Below the pieces are notes generated by a model, which had not been told where the DNA came from, searched no databases, and was given only the letters and a program-made list of their open reading frames with translations. A stretch of 64,000 nt of DNA from contig JAJEJU010000024.1 in assembly GCA_021390615.1 (NCBI GenBank), positions 992,001 through 1,056,000 of the forward strand. Direction: 5' to 3'. The translations under genes were made by a program, and so were the position numbers. How positions within the stretch are numbered: the first letter of the stretch is position 1; each line of letters opens with the position of its first letter. This document shows, piece by piece, positions 56,637 through 64,000 of the stretch. Source of the DNA: Rhodanobacteraceae bacterium ZG21-1. GTDB lineage: Bacteria; Pseudomonadota; Gammaproteobacteria; Xanthomonadales; Rhodanobacteraceae.

Positions 56637-57907
56637 GGGCGAGACTCCGGTGAAGGGAGCAGAAAGGCGAGCGCGGCCCACATCTGGGCACGCTGGGTGA
56701 GGGCGTCGACGTAGCGCAGGCGCAGCTCGATTTCATCGCGCCGGGCATCAAGCCAGGGTTGCAGTGGGGCTCCGCCGCGGTAGGCCGCCAGCGCGGTTTG
56801 CGCGCGGTCTCGATCAAGGGGGAGCAGCGTGTCCTGATACCGCTGGATCTGGCGCCCGAGGCCTTCCCAGGTGGCCACCGCTTTGGCCACGGCCTCGCGT
56901 TGTTCCCGTCGGGCATCTTCGTGCGCGTCCTGCACGGCTTCCCATTGATCTTCCTTGGCACTGATTCCGCGGTCTTGCCGGTTGCGGGTGAACAAGGGAA
57001 GGCTGACGCCCACCTGGACCATCACCATGTCCGAGAGATCCTGGGCCCGCCGACCGTAGCGGAAGCTCACGTTCCAGTCGGGGTGTTTGGCGGCTCTCGC
57101 CTGATCCAGCGCCGCTTGCGCGACTTGCTCTCTCGCGTGCCACACCTGCATCGGTGCTTGTTGGTCGATCCCCTGTTCCAGGCGATCCGGGGACACCGGC
57201 AATGCACTGAAATCTGGTCCATCAGCGACCTGGGTGACGGTCTCGCCGAGCCACCGTTGCAGACCCGCTTGGGCCACCGCCAGGTCGGCGTCCACTTGTT
57301 CCAGGCGGTTGGCCAGAGCGGCCTCTTCGGCGTGCGCCGCCAAGGCATCGGTGGCCGAGCCCTCCGCACCGTGCAAACGTGCCTGGGCGGTTCGGACCGC
57401 CACATCGCTTTCGGCTTGCAACACGGTCAGCAAGGCCCGTTGCTGCTGGGTGGCCCAGAGTGCAATCCAGGCGGTGGTCACCCGTTGCTGGATGGATTGT
57501 GTTTCATCGGCGCCCTCGGCATCGGCCGCGTTGACCTGGGCGCGGGCAAGGGCGATGTCAGCGGTGCGGGCGGCCCGCGAAGGGATCGCCTGCGTGAGGC
57601 CGATGGTGCGCATGGTCATGGGGTCAGAGCGCCCACTGAATGCGCCGGGTGAGGTGACGGGGAAGTTGTCGACGCCTATGTCCAGGACCGGATCGGGCAG
57701 ACGCCCCGCCCGGATGGCCTCTTGTTCCATGGAGGCGACATGGGCGTGGTGCGCCATGAGGGAGGGGGCCTGACCGACCGCTTTGTAAAGAGCGGCGTCG
57801 AGCGTCAGTGGGGGATCGCCGGCATGAACTGGGGCGGCCAAGGTCCCGAAGAGGACGGCCGTCCACACGCCCACGCTGGCGCGGTGCGCGAAGGAAGAGA
57901 ACAACAT
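56633..57907 (-). CDS. cusC: Copper/silver efflux outer-membrane channel CusC-type (TolC family)
   Basis: A 424-residue TolC-family protein, first of the cusCBA operon. The signal peptide is about 1-29 (ending PVHAGD). There is no lipobox Cys, unlike E. coli CusC. OEP helices begin with LTLDAALYKAVGQAPSLMAH and LPDPVLDIGVDNFPVTSPGA. FRYGRRAQDLSDMVMVQVGV and LPLFTRNRQDRGISAKEDQW form the second repeat, which is typical of metal-efflux channels. The stop overlaps cusB by 4 bases. The small Met/His-rich protein gene lies 70 bases upstream. Confidence 0.9.
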   Translation of the reverse strand: MLFSSFAHRASVGVWTAVLFGTLAAPVHAGDPPLTLDAALYKAVGQAPSLMAHHAHVASMEQEAIRAGRLPDPVLDIGVDNFPVTSPGAFSGRSDPMTMRTIGLTQAIPSRAARTADIALARAQVNAADAEGADETQSIQQRVTTAWIALWATQQQRALLTVLQAESDVAVRTAQARLHGAEGSATDALAAHAEEAALANRLEQVDADLAVAQAGLQRWLGETVTQVADGPDFSALPVSPDRLEQGIDQQAPMQVWHAREQVAQAALDQARAAKHPDWNVSFRYGRRAQDLSDMVMVQVGVSLPLFTRNRQDRGISAKEDQWEAVQDAHEDARREQREAVAKAVATWEGLGRQIQRYQDTLLPLDRDRAQTALAAYRGGAPLQPWLDARRDEIELRLRYVDALTQRAQMWAALAFLLPSPESRP

Positions 57908-57977
57908 GTTGGGAACTCCATGATCAAAGGAGGCGTGCCCAGACGGACACGCGGACGCGGCTAAACCGGGTCGCGGG

Positions 57978-58442
57978 CTAGATCAGGAGTGAGCAGAAAA
58001 GGAGCGTAGGCGGGGGCGGTGGGGATCGGAACCGATCCGCTTGCCGTTGTTCGGCTGTGTGCACCGATGAGAGGGCGACCGCCGAAGGCACGAGGGGAGG
58101 CGGGGCCACCAACAGGCTGGGTGGAACCGAGGGGGTATGGGTCGCCGCAGGGGCGGACGTGTCCGAGTTGCAGTGCTGGGCACACAGGGCATGGTCCGCC
58201 GGCGTGTGCTGCATCTCGGGGCAGGTGCCCGACATCGCCTGATCCGCGGCCGCCATGCCCATGGCCATAGTGGGAGCCATGGTGTCGGCGGGCATGGCGC
58301 AAGCATAGGCCGCCAAGGCCGACTGCAACCCGAGCATGAAGAGCAACCCCGCAACCAGCACCCATCTTGTCAAGCGCACCCGCCGGAGGTCGCGTAGGCG
58401 CCAACGATGCGGGATCAGCCGGTGAGGATGGAGGGGAAACAT
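57978..58442 (-). CDS. Small exported Cys/His/Met-rich protein, probable copper-binding accessory
   Basis: A 154-residue protein with a basic N-terminus and one hydrophobic signal/anchor (WVLVAGLLFMLGLQSALAAY). The mature part has closely spaced metal ligands: CAMPADTMAPTMAMGMAAAD, then CPEMQHTPADHALCAQHCNS. A Pro-rich tail follows. It lies upstream of cusCBA on the same strand, where small metal-binding proteins of this kind are common in proteobacterial copper loci. A role in periplasmic copper/silver capture is inferred from composition and place; no family name is assigned. Confidence 0.7.
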   Translation of the reverse strand: MFPLHPHRLIPHRWRLRDLRRVRLTRWVLVAGLLFMLGLQSALAAYACAMPADTMAPTMAMGMAAADQAMSGTCPEMQHTPADHALCAQHCNSDTSAPAATHTPSVPPSLLVAPPPLVPSAVALSSVHTAEQRQADRFRSPPPPPTLLFCSLLI

Positions 58443-58609
58443 GGTGCTCGGATCTTACTACGTCGGTTCGTTGGCCAAGATGAGCCCCTTTGTGGTTGGG
58501 GTCTCCAGCTATTCGACGGAAGCCTTCGTGGGGTTACATCCGCGCCGCGGGCGAAGGTATTCGGGCGGAATGGATCTTCAAACCACCGCTGCTTGGCCAG
58601 AATGGGTGT

Positions 58610-58945
58610 TCAGGGTTCTGTGGCCAAGTAGCGAAGCAGCGGGGGAATGTCTCCCTCGGAAAGGGCCAAACGAGCGAGTTTGGCCGAACCATCCTCTTGC
58701 TCAACGTAAAAAACGAGAAACGCGAACTTGGTGTGAGGCTCCATTTTTACGTGTCTCAGCCCCTTGATGCGGAGCTCGATCCCGTAACGAGGGGAGCCAC
58801 CCGGCACGTTTTCCTGGATCCGAGTAACCGCTTCTTGAAGGGACATGATGAAGGCCATTTCTTCATCATCGCCGTGTTCGCCGTGTTCTTCAGTCCAGCG
58901 ATCCACGTCCCTTTGGTAGGCCTGAAAAAACGGTAGTTCGGACAT
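58610..58945 (-). CDS. Probable RelE/ParE-like toxin
   Basis: A 111-residue protein (MSELPFFQAYQRDVDRWTEE). The core YGIELRIKGLRHVKMEPHTK followed by FAFLVFYVEQEDGSAKLARL has the G-x-x-E-x-R then hydrophobic F-Y then L-A-x-L pattern of ParE/RelE-fold ribonuclease or gyrase toxins. It lies 2 bases downstream of a small gene on the same strand, the classic toxin-after-antitoxin order. The fold assignment is by eye; family is uncertain. Confidence 0.55.
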   Translation of the reverse strand: MSELPFFQAYQRDVDRWTEEHGEHGDDEEMAFIMSLQEAVTRIQENVPGGSPRYGIELRIKGLRHVKMEPHTKFAFLVFYVEQEDGSAKLARLALSEGDIPPLLRYLATEP

Positions 58946-58947
58946 AT

Positions 58948-59139
58948 TTAGGGCGACGGCTTGGAGGGACGAGCAGGAACAGCTGATGCCTTTTCCTTTT
59001 CTTGCGCTCGTGCCTTTGCCCGATCTCGGAGACTTTGAAAATAGGCTTCGTTGGCCACGCCAACAGGCTGACCTTTTAGGCCCTCTTCAATGAAATCACG
59101 CATCTCTTCGATTTGTCGTTCACGTTCATACCGGCTCAT
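58948..59139 (-). CDS. Probable antitoxin of the ParE-like pair
   Basis: A 63-residue, highly charged protein (MSRYERERQIEEMRDFIEEG). The middle GQPVGVANEAYFQSLRDRAK and a Pro/Lys-rich, presumably disordered tail (VPARPSKPSP) are as expected for the toxin-wrapping end of a type II antitoxin. No clear ribbon-helix-helix pattern can be shown. The toxin gene begins 2 bases after its stop. Confidence 0.5.
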   Translation of the reverse strand: MSRYERERQIEEMRDFIEEGLKGQPVGVANEAYFQSLRDRAKARAQEKEKASAVPARPSKPSP

Positions 59140-59628
59140 GGGGTCACCGTTTCACCTGCCACTGTATGGTTTCATCTTCCCAAATGGAGGGCGATTGTCA
59201 AATGTCAAACCTGTCTCAACCCATCCAGACGGTGGCTGCCCTGGGCCCAGAGCCATCTCGTGAAGGTGGCGGACAGCCAATCCCCGATTTCACCTGACAT
59301 GGCTTCTTTTTTTGAAGAAGAGCAAGGCGAAGCGCGCGTCTAAATGTTGTCCCAACATGCCGCTCAGAGCCCAGGCCAACGCTTAAAGCATCAGCCGAGG
59401 CTTCCCCAAGGCCCTGCGGGCCGCCTCCGCCGGCCCTGGCCGGCCCCTGGGACCTCCGTCACATCCCGGATACTCAGCAATGTCAAGTTTCCTTGACATG
59501 TAGCTCTCCGCTGCTTTGATGGAAGCCATGGGGGCGAGCTGACGGTTGCGATCGGCCAGCCCATTGCCCACTGGTCAAGGATTGACCATTTCCCGCCCAG
59601 CCCGCGGTTACGGATCACGGAGGATCGG
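59140..59628. promoter_or_regulatory. Candidate oriT / relaxase promoter region
   Basis: Nearly 490 non-coding bases upstream of the relaxase, rich in hairpins. ATGTTG-TCC-CAACAT lies at 59344-59358. A dense GC block (about 59395-59455) contains repeated GGCC/CCGG units. ATGTCAAG-TTTC-CTTGACAT lies at 59480-59499. Relaxases nick at an inverted repeat just upstream of their own gene, so one of these hairpins is the best oriT candidate. The canonical RSF1010-type nic core (GCGCCCT) was not found. Confidence 0.4.
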
Positions 59629-61272
59629 ATGTCCCGTCACGCTCGCCCCCACCTTGAAGTTCACAACCGTGGCCAGGGCCATTCGGCCGTGGCTGGCGTC
59701 GCTTACCGTCTGGGTCTGCGGCTCTATGATCGCCGCGCTGGCATTTGGCATGACTACCGCAAGCGAGCCATCGGTGAGGAGATCGTGCGGGCTCTAACCA
59801 TTGCTCCGGAAGGTGCCCCGGCCTGGGCCACCGATCCCGACGAACTGTGGAACCGGGCCGAGCTGGCCGAGAAAAGGAAAGATGCCCAGATTGCTCGGGA
59901 CTATCGTATCCCGGTGCCTCTGGGTCTGACCGACGATCAAGCCGGCGACCTCGGCGAAGAAATGGCGTGCTTCATTTGCCGCGAGCTCCATACGCCGGTC
60001 TCGATGGGGCTCCATCGAGACGCCGATGTGGATGCCCTGGGAAACGCCAAGCCCAGTGACAAGATTGGGTTCCATGCCCATTTGTATTTCCCCACCCGCA
60101 AGCTGGAAGAGATCGAAGGCGAAGCCGGGGGCGGCGAGTGGGACTTGGGCGCCAAACTCGTTCTGATTTCCAACAAGAGCACCGGCAGCGCCTTCATCGA
60201 AAAGCTCAACGCGCGGTGGGCGGAACTCTCCAATCAATACACGGCGGCCAATCAACTGCCCGCCGACTACGACCACCGTAGTTATAAGCGAATGGAACTG
60301 GATATCACGCCACAGCCGACCCTGGGTGCGGCCGTGGTGGCGATGGAGCGTCGAGGCTTTTTCACCCGCCGTGGCGATGCCCTGCGCGGGGACATCCTGG
60401 TTCCGTCTCTAGTCTACGAGGCCGCTCACACGATCGCGCTGGAAGAGCAACAGCGGCGAGCCCAAGCCGACGTGCAACGCGAAGCGTCGCAATCCGCCAT
60501 GGCCGACCCGGAATCCCTGCCAGTCGCCGCTCCGCCGGCCAGCATTCCAGTCTCAGCTTCCCCCGGGGAGGCAGACAAATCGATCTCATTACTGGAAGGC
60601 GAGCCGGGTTCCCTGGTGGCCCGGTTTCGGGCGAAGGTGCCGGCCCCCGAGGAGCCGGAGGCGCACCGTTTGTTTGCTCAGGTGCTCCGGCTGGTGCGGC
60701 TGATTGAAAAGGTGGTGGGGGTTCTGATGCGTCTGGCGGTTCAACTCAACGACCATCAAGCCGAACGCGACCGGCGCGAAGCGGCCGCCTTCATGCATGA
60801 GGAGCAGCACCGCGAACGGCGGGCCATCCGCCAGTCCGCGCGGCGACGGTTGGCTCAATGGGAGGCCGCGCATCCGTGGCGGCTGCGAACGGCCACGGTC
60901 ATGGGGGAGCCCGCGGAGTGGCAGCGATTGCACCGCGAGGTGAAGCGATGGGACGAACACACCCAAGAAGCCCAGAAGGCAGCCCGATCCGTGCGATCCC
61001 AGATCGTCACATTCGACCAGGAGGGCCACCAGCTACGAGGTGATCAGCGCGAGCAGGTGGGGCGGCTCGGTGGCGCATTGGACAGCGTCCGAGAGGCCAA
61101 CGCCGATTGGGTGCTGGCCCTGCGTAACGCGGCAACCGATGAGGAGCGGGATTGGATCAAGGCCGCGCGACCGGTGCTGGTTCGGGAGGACTGGAAGACG
61201 GCAGAGCCGGCGCTACGCCGGGCTGCGTTGGAACATCGGCCGAGAATGAGGCCGACGCATCTCAATCGGTGA
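59629..61272 (+). CDS. mobA: MobA/MobL-family relaxase
   Basis: A 547-residue conjugative relaxase of the MOB-Q type that nicks one strand at oriT and pilots it into a recipient. The N-terminal domain has the family layout GHSAVAGVAYRLGLRLYDRR, WNRAELAEKRKDAQIARDYR and RIPVPLGLTDDQAG. The metal-binding His pair is in KIGFHAHLYFPTRKLEEI. The C-terminal half is a long charged coiled-coil region (about 330-530) rich in Arg, Glu and Gln. No helicase or primase motif is seen. No coupling protein or type IV secretion gene is in the window, so the element is mobilizable rather than self-transmissible. Confidence 0.9.
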   Translation: MSRHARPHLEVHNRGQGHSAVAGVAYRLGLRLYDRRAGIWHDYRKRAIGEEIVRALTIAPEGAPAWATDPDELWNRAELAEKRKDAQIARDYRIPVPLGLTDDQAGDLGEEMACFICRELHTPVSMGLHRDADVDALGNAKPSDKIGFHAHLYFPTRKLEEIEGEAGGGEWDLGAKLVLISNKSTGSAFIEKLNARWAELSNQYTAANQLPADYDHRSYKRMELDITPQPTLGAAVVAMERRGFFTRRGDALRGDILVPSLVYEAAHTIALEEQQRRAQADVQREASQSAMADPESLPVAAPPASIPVSASPGEADKSISLLEGEPGSLVARFRAKVPAPEEPEAHRLFAQVLRLVRLIEKVVGVLMRLAVQLNDHQAERDRREAAAFMHEEQHRERRAIRQSARRRLAQWEAAHPWRLRTATVMGEPAEWQRLHREVKRWDEHTQEAQKAARSVRSQIVTFDQEGHQLRGDQREQVGRLGGALDSVREANADWVLALRNAATDEERDWIKAARPVLVREDWKTAEPALRRAALEHRPRMRPTHLNR

Positions 61273-61356
61273 GATGGATCTATGTATTCATGGGGTCGCA
61301 GCGCCGTGCCTGCGAACCGATGCCCCAGCCAGGGCGGCCGCCCTGAAAGGAAGCCC

Positions 61357-62160
61357 GTGGATCTCGAACTCCTCAAAAGCGCCCACCTTGGCCCTTTTTT
61401 CATTTATTTGGCGCTTGGTATCTCGTTCGTTCTCGCCATCTTCAAATGGCTTCACCTTTACTCCGGCATGCGGACGGAAAACGTCAAGCTTTCATCTCAA
61501 CGCACCGAACGCCTTTACCAACTGCTCAATGATGGCTCCTGGCGTCATGCATCGCCGGGTGCCTTGATGATGGCCTACGCCCAGGCATTCGGTCGTGAAC
61601 TCGATGATCGTCTAATCCGCTTTGCGTTTGGCCGGCATCGCCCCCTGCCATTGCTTCGTGACCTTGGGCGTTGCGTCGGGATGGTGAAACTGACTGATGA
61701 TGGAGCCCATCTGATTCGGAAACGCGGGCTGAAATTTCGGCGGCTTAGTTATCGGCGCCACAGCCAAATTGCGTTCTTGGCGGGGTTCATCCCCTATGTG
61801 GGAATGGTGCTCTTCGCCGGCAATTTTCCTCATGCTATGTCACATGAAACTCTGGCTAAGGTATTCGGAGGTTTGCTGGTCTGGGTTCCGACCACGTTGG
61901 TAATGGCAAATTTCTTCGAAACGGCGCATCGCTTGGTTGAGGCGTTGGATGAGATCTATCCGCCATGGGAAAGTGCCGCCAGCGCGGTCACGTTGCCCGA
62001 ACCGAAAACGCAATCCCCCGTGGAAGGTGTGGAGCAGCTGGGTGCACCACCTTCTGCAGAGGAACAACCAGAGGAAGGTGACATGCCAGCCCTGCTGGTG
62101 GCTCAGGACAGGGCATCATGTCCGGCTGTTCCGCTGACGATCGTATCTCGTGGAGGATGA
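61357..62160 (+). CDS. Membrane protein of unknown function upstream of the FRG module
   Basis: A 267-residue protein. GTG 61357 is chosen because AAGGAAG lies 5 bases upstream. TM1 is at about 11-32 (LGPFFIYLALGISFVLAIFK). A basic cytoplasmic stretch of about 100 residues follows, then TM2 (IAFLAGFIPYVGMVLFAG) and TM3 (VFGGLLVWVPTTLVMANFFE), and a Pro/Glu-rich tail. No family is recognised. Its TGA overlaps the ATG of the next gene, and both precede the FRG gene on the same strand, suggesting one operon of three. Confidence 0.7.
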   Translation: MDLELLKSAHLGPFFIYLALGISFVLAIFKWLHLYSGMRTENVKLSSQRTERLYQLLNDGSWRHASPGALMMAYAQAFGRELDDRLIRFAFGRHRPLPLLRDLGRCVGMVKLTDDGAHLIRKRGLKFRRLSYRRHSQIAFLAGFIPYVGMVLFAGNFPHAMSHETLAKVFGGLLVWVPTTLVMANFFETAHRLVEALDEIYPPWESAASAVTLPEPKTQSPVEGVEQLGAPPSAEEQPEEGDMPALLVAQDRASCPAVPLTIVSRGG

Positions 62161-62432
62161 CCATGCCGGTCTTTTCGTTGTTGTTCGCAGGCCTCGCCTG
62201 CGGGAGCGGCCTCTGGGCCGCTGATGAGTGGTGGAAGGCAAGCCGGATTCCCGTTGTTCCGGCTTGGCACGTGGAGCCCGGTGAGGTGACGAGCTCCATG
62301 CAAGGTTGGATGGCGGCCATCATGGCCGCGTCCGACCAGTCCAACCGACAGAATGCACGGGCCGCGATCTGGACAGGGGTGTCAGTTGCGCTATCTGGGC
62401 TGGCGGCTTTCTTGGGGGCCGTGAAGCTCTGA
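62157..62432 (+). CDS. Small membrane protein of unknown function
   Basis: A 91-residue protein (MTMPVFSLLFAGLACGSGLW). It is coupled to the preceding gene through an ATGA overlap and has GGAGG in the right place. There is one hydrophobic segment at each end (about 3-21 and 72-90, WTGVSVALSGLAAFLGAVKL), with a soluble loop in between (WHVEPGEVTSSMQGWMAAIM). No family is recognised. Its pairing with an FRG-domain gene is the main clue to its role. Confidence 0.65.
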   Translation: MTMPVFSLLFAGLACGSGLWAADEWWKASRIPVVPAWHVEPGEVTSSMQGWMAAIMAASDQSNRQNARAAIWTGVSVALSGLAAFLGAVKL

Positions 62433-62473
62433 TATTCCCGGGCCTTGATAGGCACAGAGAGAAGGAGAGCAAC

Positions 62474-63592
62474 GTGCGGGTGCAACACTTTGGCTCGATC
62501 AACGAAGTCATGGCACTTCTCCAGTCCGAAGTGCCCGGCAATCCTTTTCTTGGGATGAAAGACGCCAGGGCTTACAACTGGATTCGGGACGGAGACGAGA
62601 TGCGCATCTTGCCTTCCCCCTCCTCTTCGTTTTCCTCCCCGTTTCTCTATCGAGGGCAAACCACTCGCTACACTCCTTGTCTTCCTGGGGTGTTCCGCGG
62701 CATGCCGATGGTGCATCAACTTCAAGACCTCCCGACTCTCGATGAGGCCAAGCTCTTCCTGGCACGCATCCGGATGGAGGAGTTTTTGGCCGCGCTCCCC
62801 CAACACCCGTCCTATGCCTACTCACGCCAACTGAAACTGGTGATCAGCGAGGAGGCTCTGGCCCAGCATTACGAGATCAACACAGATCGGATTGACCTGA
62901 CCGAAGATCCCGATGTGGCTGCCTTTTTCGCCACCAACTGGCGAGACGAGAATGGTTGCTGGCATCCCGCTTGTGAGGGGCACGGGGTCATCTATCGGGC
63001 AGCTATTTCTGATTTGAGGCACGTGATGGGGAAAGAGCGAGAACATCACTTGGAATGGATTGGGAAGCAGGCTTGGCCTCGCCCTGGCGAACAAAAGGCT
63101 TGGACGCTCCGGTTGCCGCTGGGCTTGGAGTTCGAAAAATTCCCGGTGGACATCCTGACGTTCGATCATCAGGAGAAGCACAGCACACACTTCCACGACT
63201 TGTTTGCGCAGGGAGCCAGGCTTTTCCCACCAGACGTTCTGTCAGAACTTGCTCACCAGATCAAATCCTCCACGACCATCGCCCTAAAGGCGTTAAGCGA
63301 CATGATGAGGGGGTGGTACGGCTGGATACCGGAAGATCAGCACGAGCAGGCGCTCGATGCCTGCGCCGCTTTTTTGTGGGATCACTTCGGCGTCGACGTG
63401 GAGGATCGAGGTGTGATCCAGTTATCTCCTGAGCAAATGATCCGAGCGCAAGCTCAAACGGAGCAGATGAAAAAGACCTTTCTGGAAGATGTCGGGCTGT
63501 TGATGGTTCGCCGGGTCAAGCCTGAGGAAACGGCGGTTTATCGTCGTGACAATCAGCTTCCCCCGATTGATCTTCCTGGGGCCGTGGAGTGA
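62474..63592 (+). CDS. FRG-domain protein
   Basis: A 372-residue protein starting at GTG 62474, with GGAGAG just upstream. The FRG domain is clear: FLYRGQ at 57-62 gives the name motif, and EEALAQHYEINTDRIDLTED followed by PDVAAFFATNW is the conserved L-x-Q-H-Y to D-x-T-x-x-P-x-V-A-x-F-F-A block. The C-terminal 180 residues are unassigned. FRG proteins are of unknown activity and are often found on mobile elements and in defence regions. Its 3' end overlaps the convergent recombinase gene by 77 bases. Confidence 0.8.
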   Translation: MRVQHFGSINEVMALLQSEVPGNPFLGMKDARAYNWIRDGDEMRILPSPSSSFSSPFLYRGQTTRYTPCLPGVFRGMPMVHQLQDLPTLDEAKLFLARIRMEEFLAALPQHPSYAYSRQLKLVISEEALAQHYEINTDRIDLTEDPDVAAFFATNWRDENGCWHPACEGHGVIYRAAISDLRHVMGKEREHHLEWIGKQAWPRPGEQKAWTLRLPLGLEFEKFPVDILTFDHQEKHSTHFHDLFAQGARLFPPDVLSELAHQIKSSTTIALKALSDMMRGWYGWIPEDQHEQALDACAAFLWDHFGVDVEDRGVIQLSPEQMIRAQAQTEQMKKTFLEDVGLLMVRRVKPEETAVYRRDNQLPPIDLPGAVE

Positions 63593-64000
63593 ACTTCGGT
63601 CGTCGCCCCTTCCGGCTCACCACCGGTTTTCCTTCTTCTCTCAACCGCCCCGCATGGGCTGCCTGCGTGGCGACTTGGGTCAAATAAGCCGCGAACCGTT
63701 CCGGCACATACGGCACCAGTTCGAGCGGTGGATACGTCACGCCATCCAGGGCGCGCTTGCACTCCAAAAGTGAGCCTCGGGCGACGTAGGTTCGAGCGTC
63801 CACGCCTTGGCCATCACTGTGGCCGTTGATGGTCTGAATGACGCTCTTGGGGACGTGGGCTCGGTCGCATCGGGTGGTCAAAGTGTGCCGGAAACAGTGC
63901 AGAGATTTCTTGGTGCTGGTGATGCCGCAGGTGTGACGCAGATGGTGTTGGTTGAACCATCTGGAGGTGGTGCGGCCAGGGCCGCCTTCGGGCCACTGCA
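63516..64000 (-). CDS. Second tyrosine recombinase, C-terminal part only (5' end outside window)
   Basis: About 161 codons are visible, ending at the stop at 63516-63518. The frame reads CGITSTKKSLHCFRHTLTTR with the His-x-x-Arg pair, then VIQTINGHSDGQGVDARTYV with the second His and the nucleophile Tyr, then a basic tail. This is the C-terminal catalytic core of a phage-type tyrosine recombinase. It points back toward the first integrase and may mark a second, nested element. The last 77 bases overlap the FRG gene. Confidence 0.85.
   Translation of the reverse strand, partial: QWPEGGPGRTTSRWFNQHHLRHTCGITSTKKSLHCFRHTLTTRCDRAHVPKSVIQTINGHSDGQGVDARTYVARGSLLECKRALDGVTYPPLELVPYVPERFAAYLTQVATQAAHAGRLREEGKPVVSRKGRRPKFTPRPQEDQSGEADCHDDKPPFPQA

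Larger units (their letters stand above)
50678..64000. mobile_element. Integrative mobilizable element carrying copper/silver efflux genes (right end outside window)
   Basis: The left boundary is the severed tRNA at 50678-50722. Inside are a tyrosine integrase, CusCBA with an accessory metal-binding protein, a toxin-antitoxin pair, a MobA/MobL relaxase, a membrane-protein/FRG module and a second tyrosine recombinase. No mating-pair-formation genes are seen, so it would be mobilised in trans. Base composition is visibly lower in GC than the chromosome to the left. The right att site lies beyond 64000. Confidence 0.8.

Noticed and set aside
58441-58936. Plus-strand frames of up to 148 codons opposite the toxin gene
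   Set aside because: They overlap the toxin on the other strand and have no domain or start signals; the minus-strand pair has proper gene order and spacing.
59113-59343. A 76-codon plus-strand frame upstream of the relaxase
   Set aside because: No ribosome site and no family resemblance; it overlaps the antitoxin promoter region and lies among hairpins more likely to be oriT or regulatory.

Overview
The window is a GC-rich gammaproteobacterial chromosome segment. Gene content and protein style point to the Xanthomonadales, most likely Rhodanobacteraceae (the Dyella, Luteibacter, Rhodanobacter or Frateuria group). The pointers are a sedolisin-type exoprotease, a trio of tail-collar (MdpB-like) proteins, class 2 PyrD next to MurB, and glutaryl-CoA and aminoadipate-semialdehyde dehydrogenases. 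This is inference from reading; no database search was run.

Layout. Bases 1-11421 hold surface and secreted functions: an S53 protease running off the left edge, a 1960-residue autotransporter with 13 putative-Ig repeats, three tandem collar-domain proteins, a GNAT acetyltransferase and a DUF6916-type protein. Bases 11522-20352, all on the minus strand, form an efflux locus: response regulator, histidine kinase, beta-propeller protein, TolC-type channel, adaptor and RND pump. Bases 20467-33603 are mixed metabolism: a methyltransferase, an EamA exporter, glutaryl-CoA dehydrogenase, a broken BamE-like lipoprotein, small enzymes, a fused two-domain E1 dehydrogenase, an FMN reductase, Ppk1, and an AraC regulator divergent from a fosmidomycin-resistance-type MFS exporter. 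Bases 33709-38877 are a compact class II lanthipeptide locus: a 60-residue precursor, LanM, and an ABC exporter without a protease domain. Bases 38977-48817 are housekeeping and metabolic genes: PoxB, MurB, PyrD, a methyltransferase, an SDR, a DUF4190 protein, an ALDH7-type dehydrogenase, a MASE1 pseudokinase and a secreted protein. A tRNA-Arg(CCT) lies at 49129-49205.

From about 50678 to the right edge the window enters an integrative mobilizable element. Its left boundary is the severed 3' half of a tRNA that I read as Ala(CGC), still followed by its own intrinsic terminator. Next to it is a tyrosine integrase. Then come a CusCBA copper/silver efflux operon with a small Cys/His/Met-rich periplasmic protein, a toxin-antitoxin pair, a MobA/MobL relaxase with a hairpin-rich upstream region, two small membrane proteins coupled to an FRG-domain protein, and the 3' part of a second tyrosine recombinase. 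The element's right end and the reconstituted tRNA should lie beyond base 64000.

Best candidates for something new: (1) the proteobacterial lanthipeptide locus, whose exporter lacks the leader-cutting C39 domain; (2) the membrane protein, small membrane protein and FRG-domain module on the mobile element; (3) the collar-protein trio; (4) the tandem palindromes upstream of the MASE1 pseudokinase; (5) two genes that appear to use CTG start codons.
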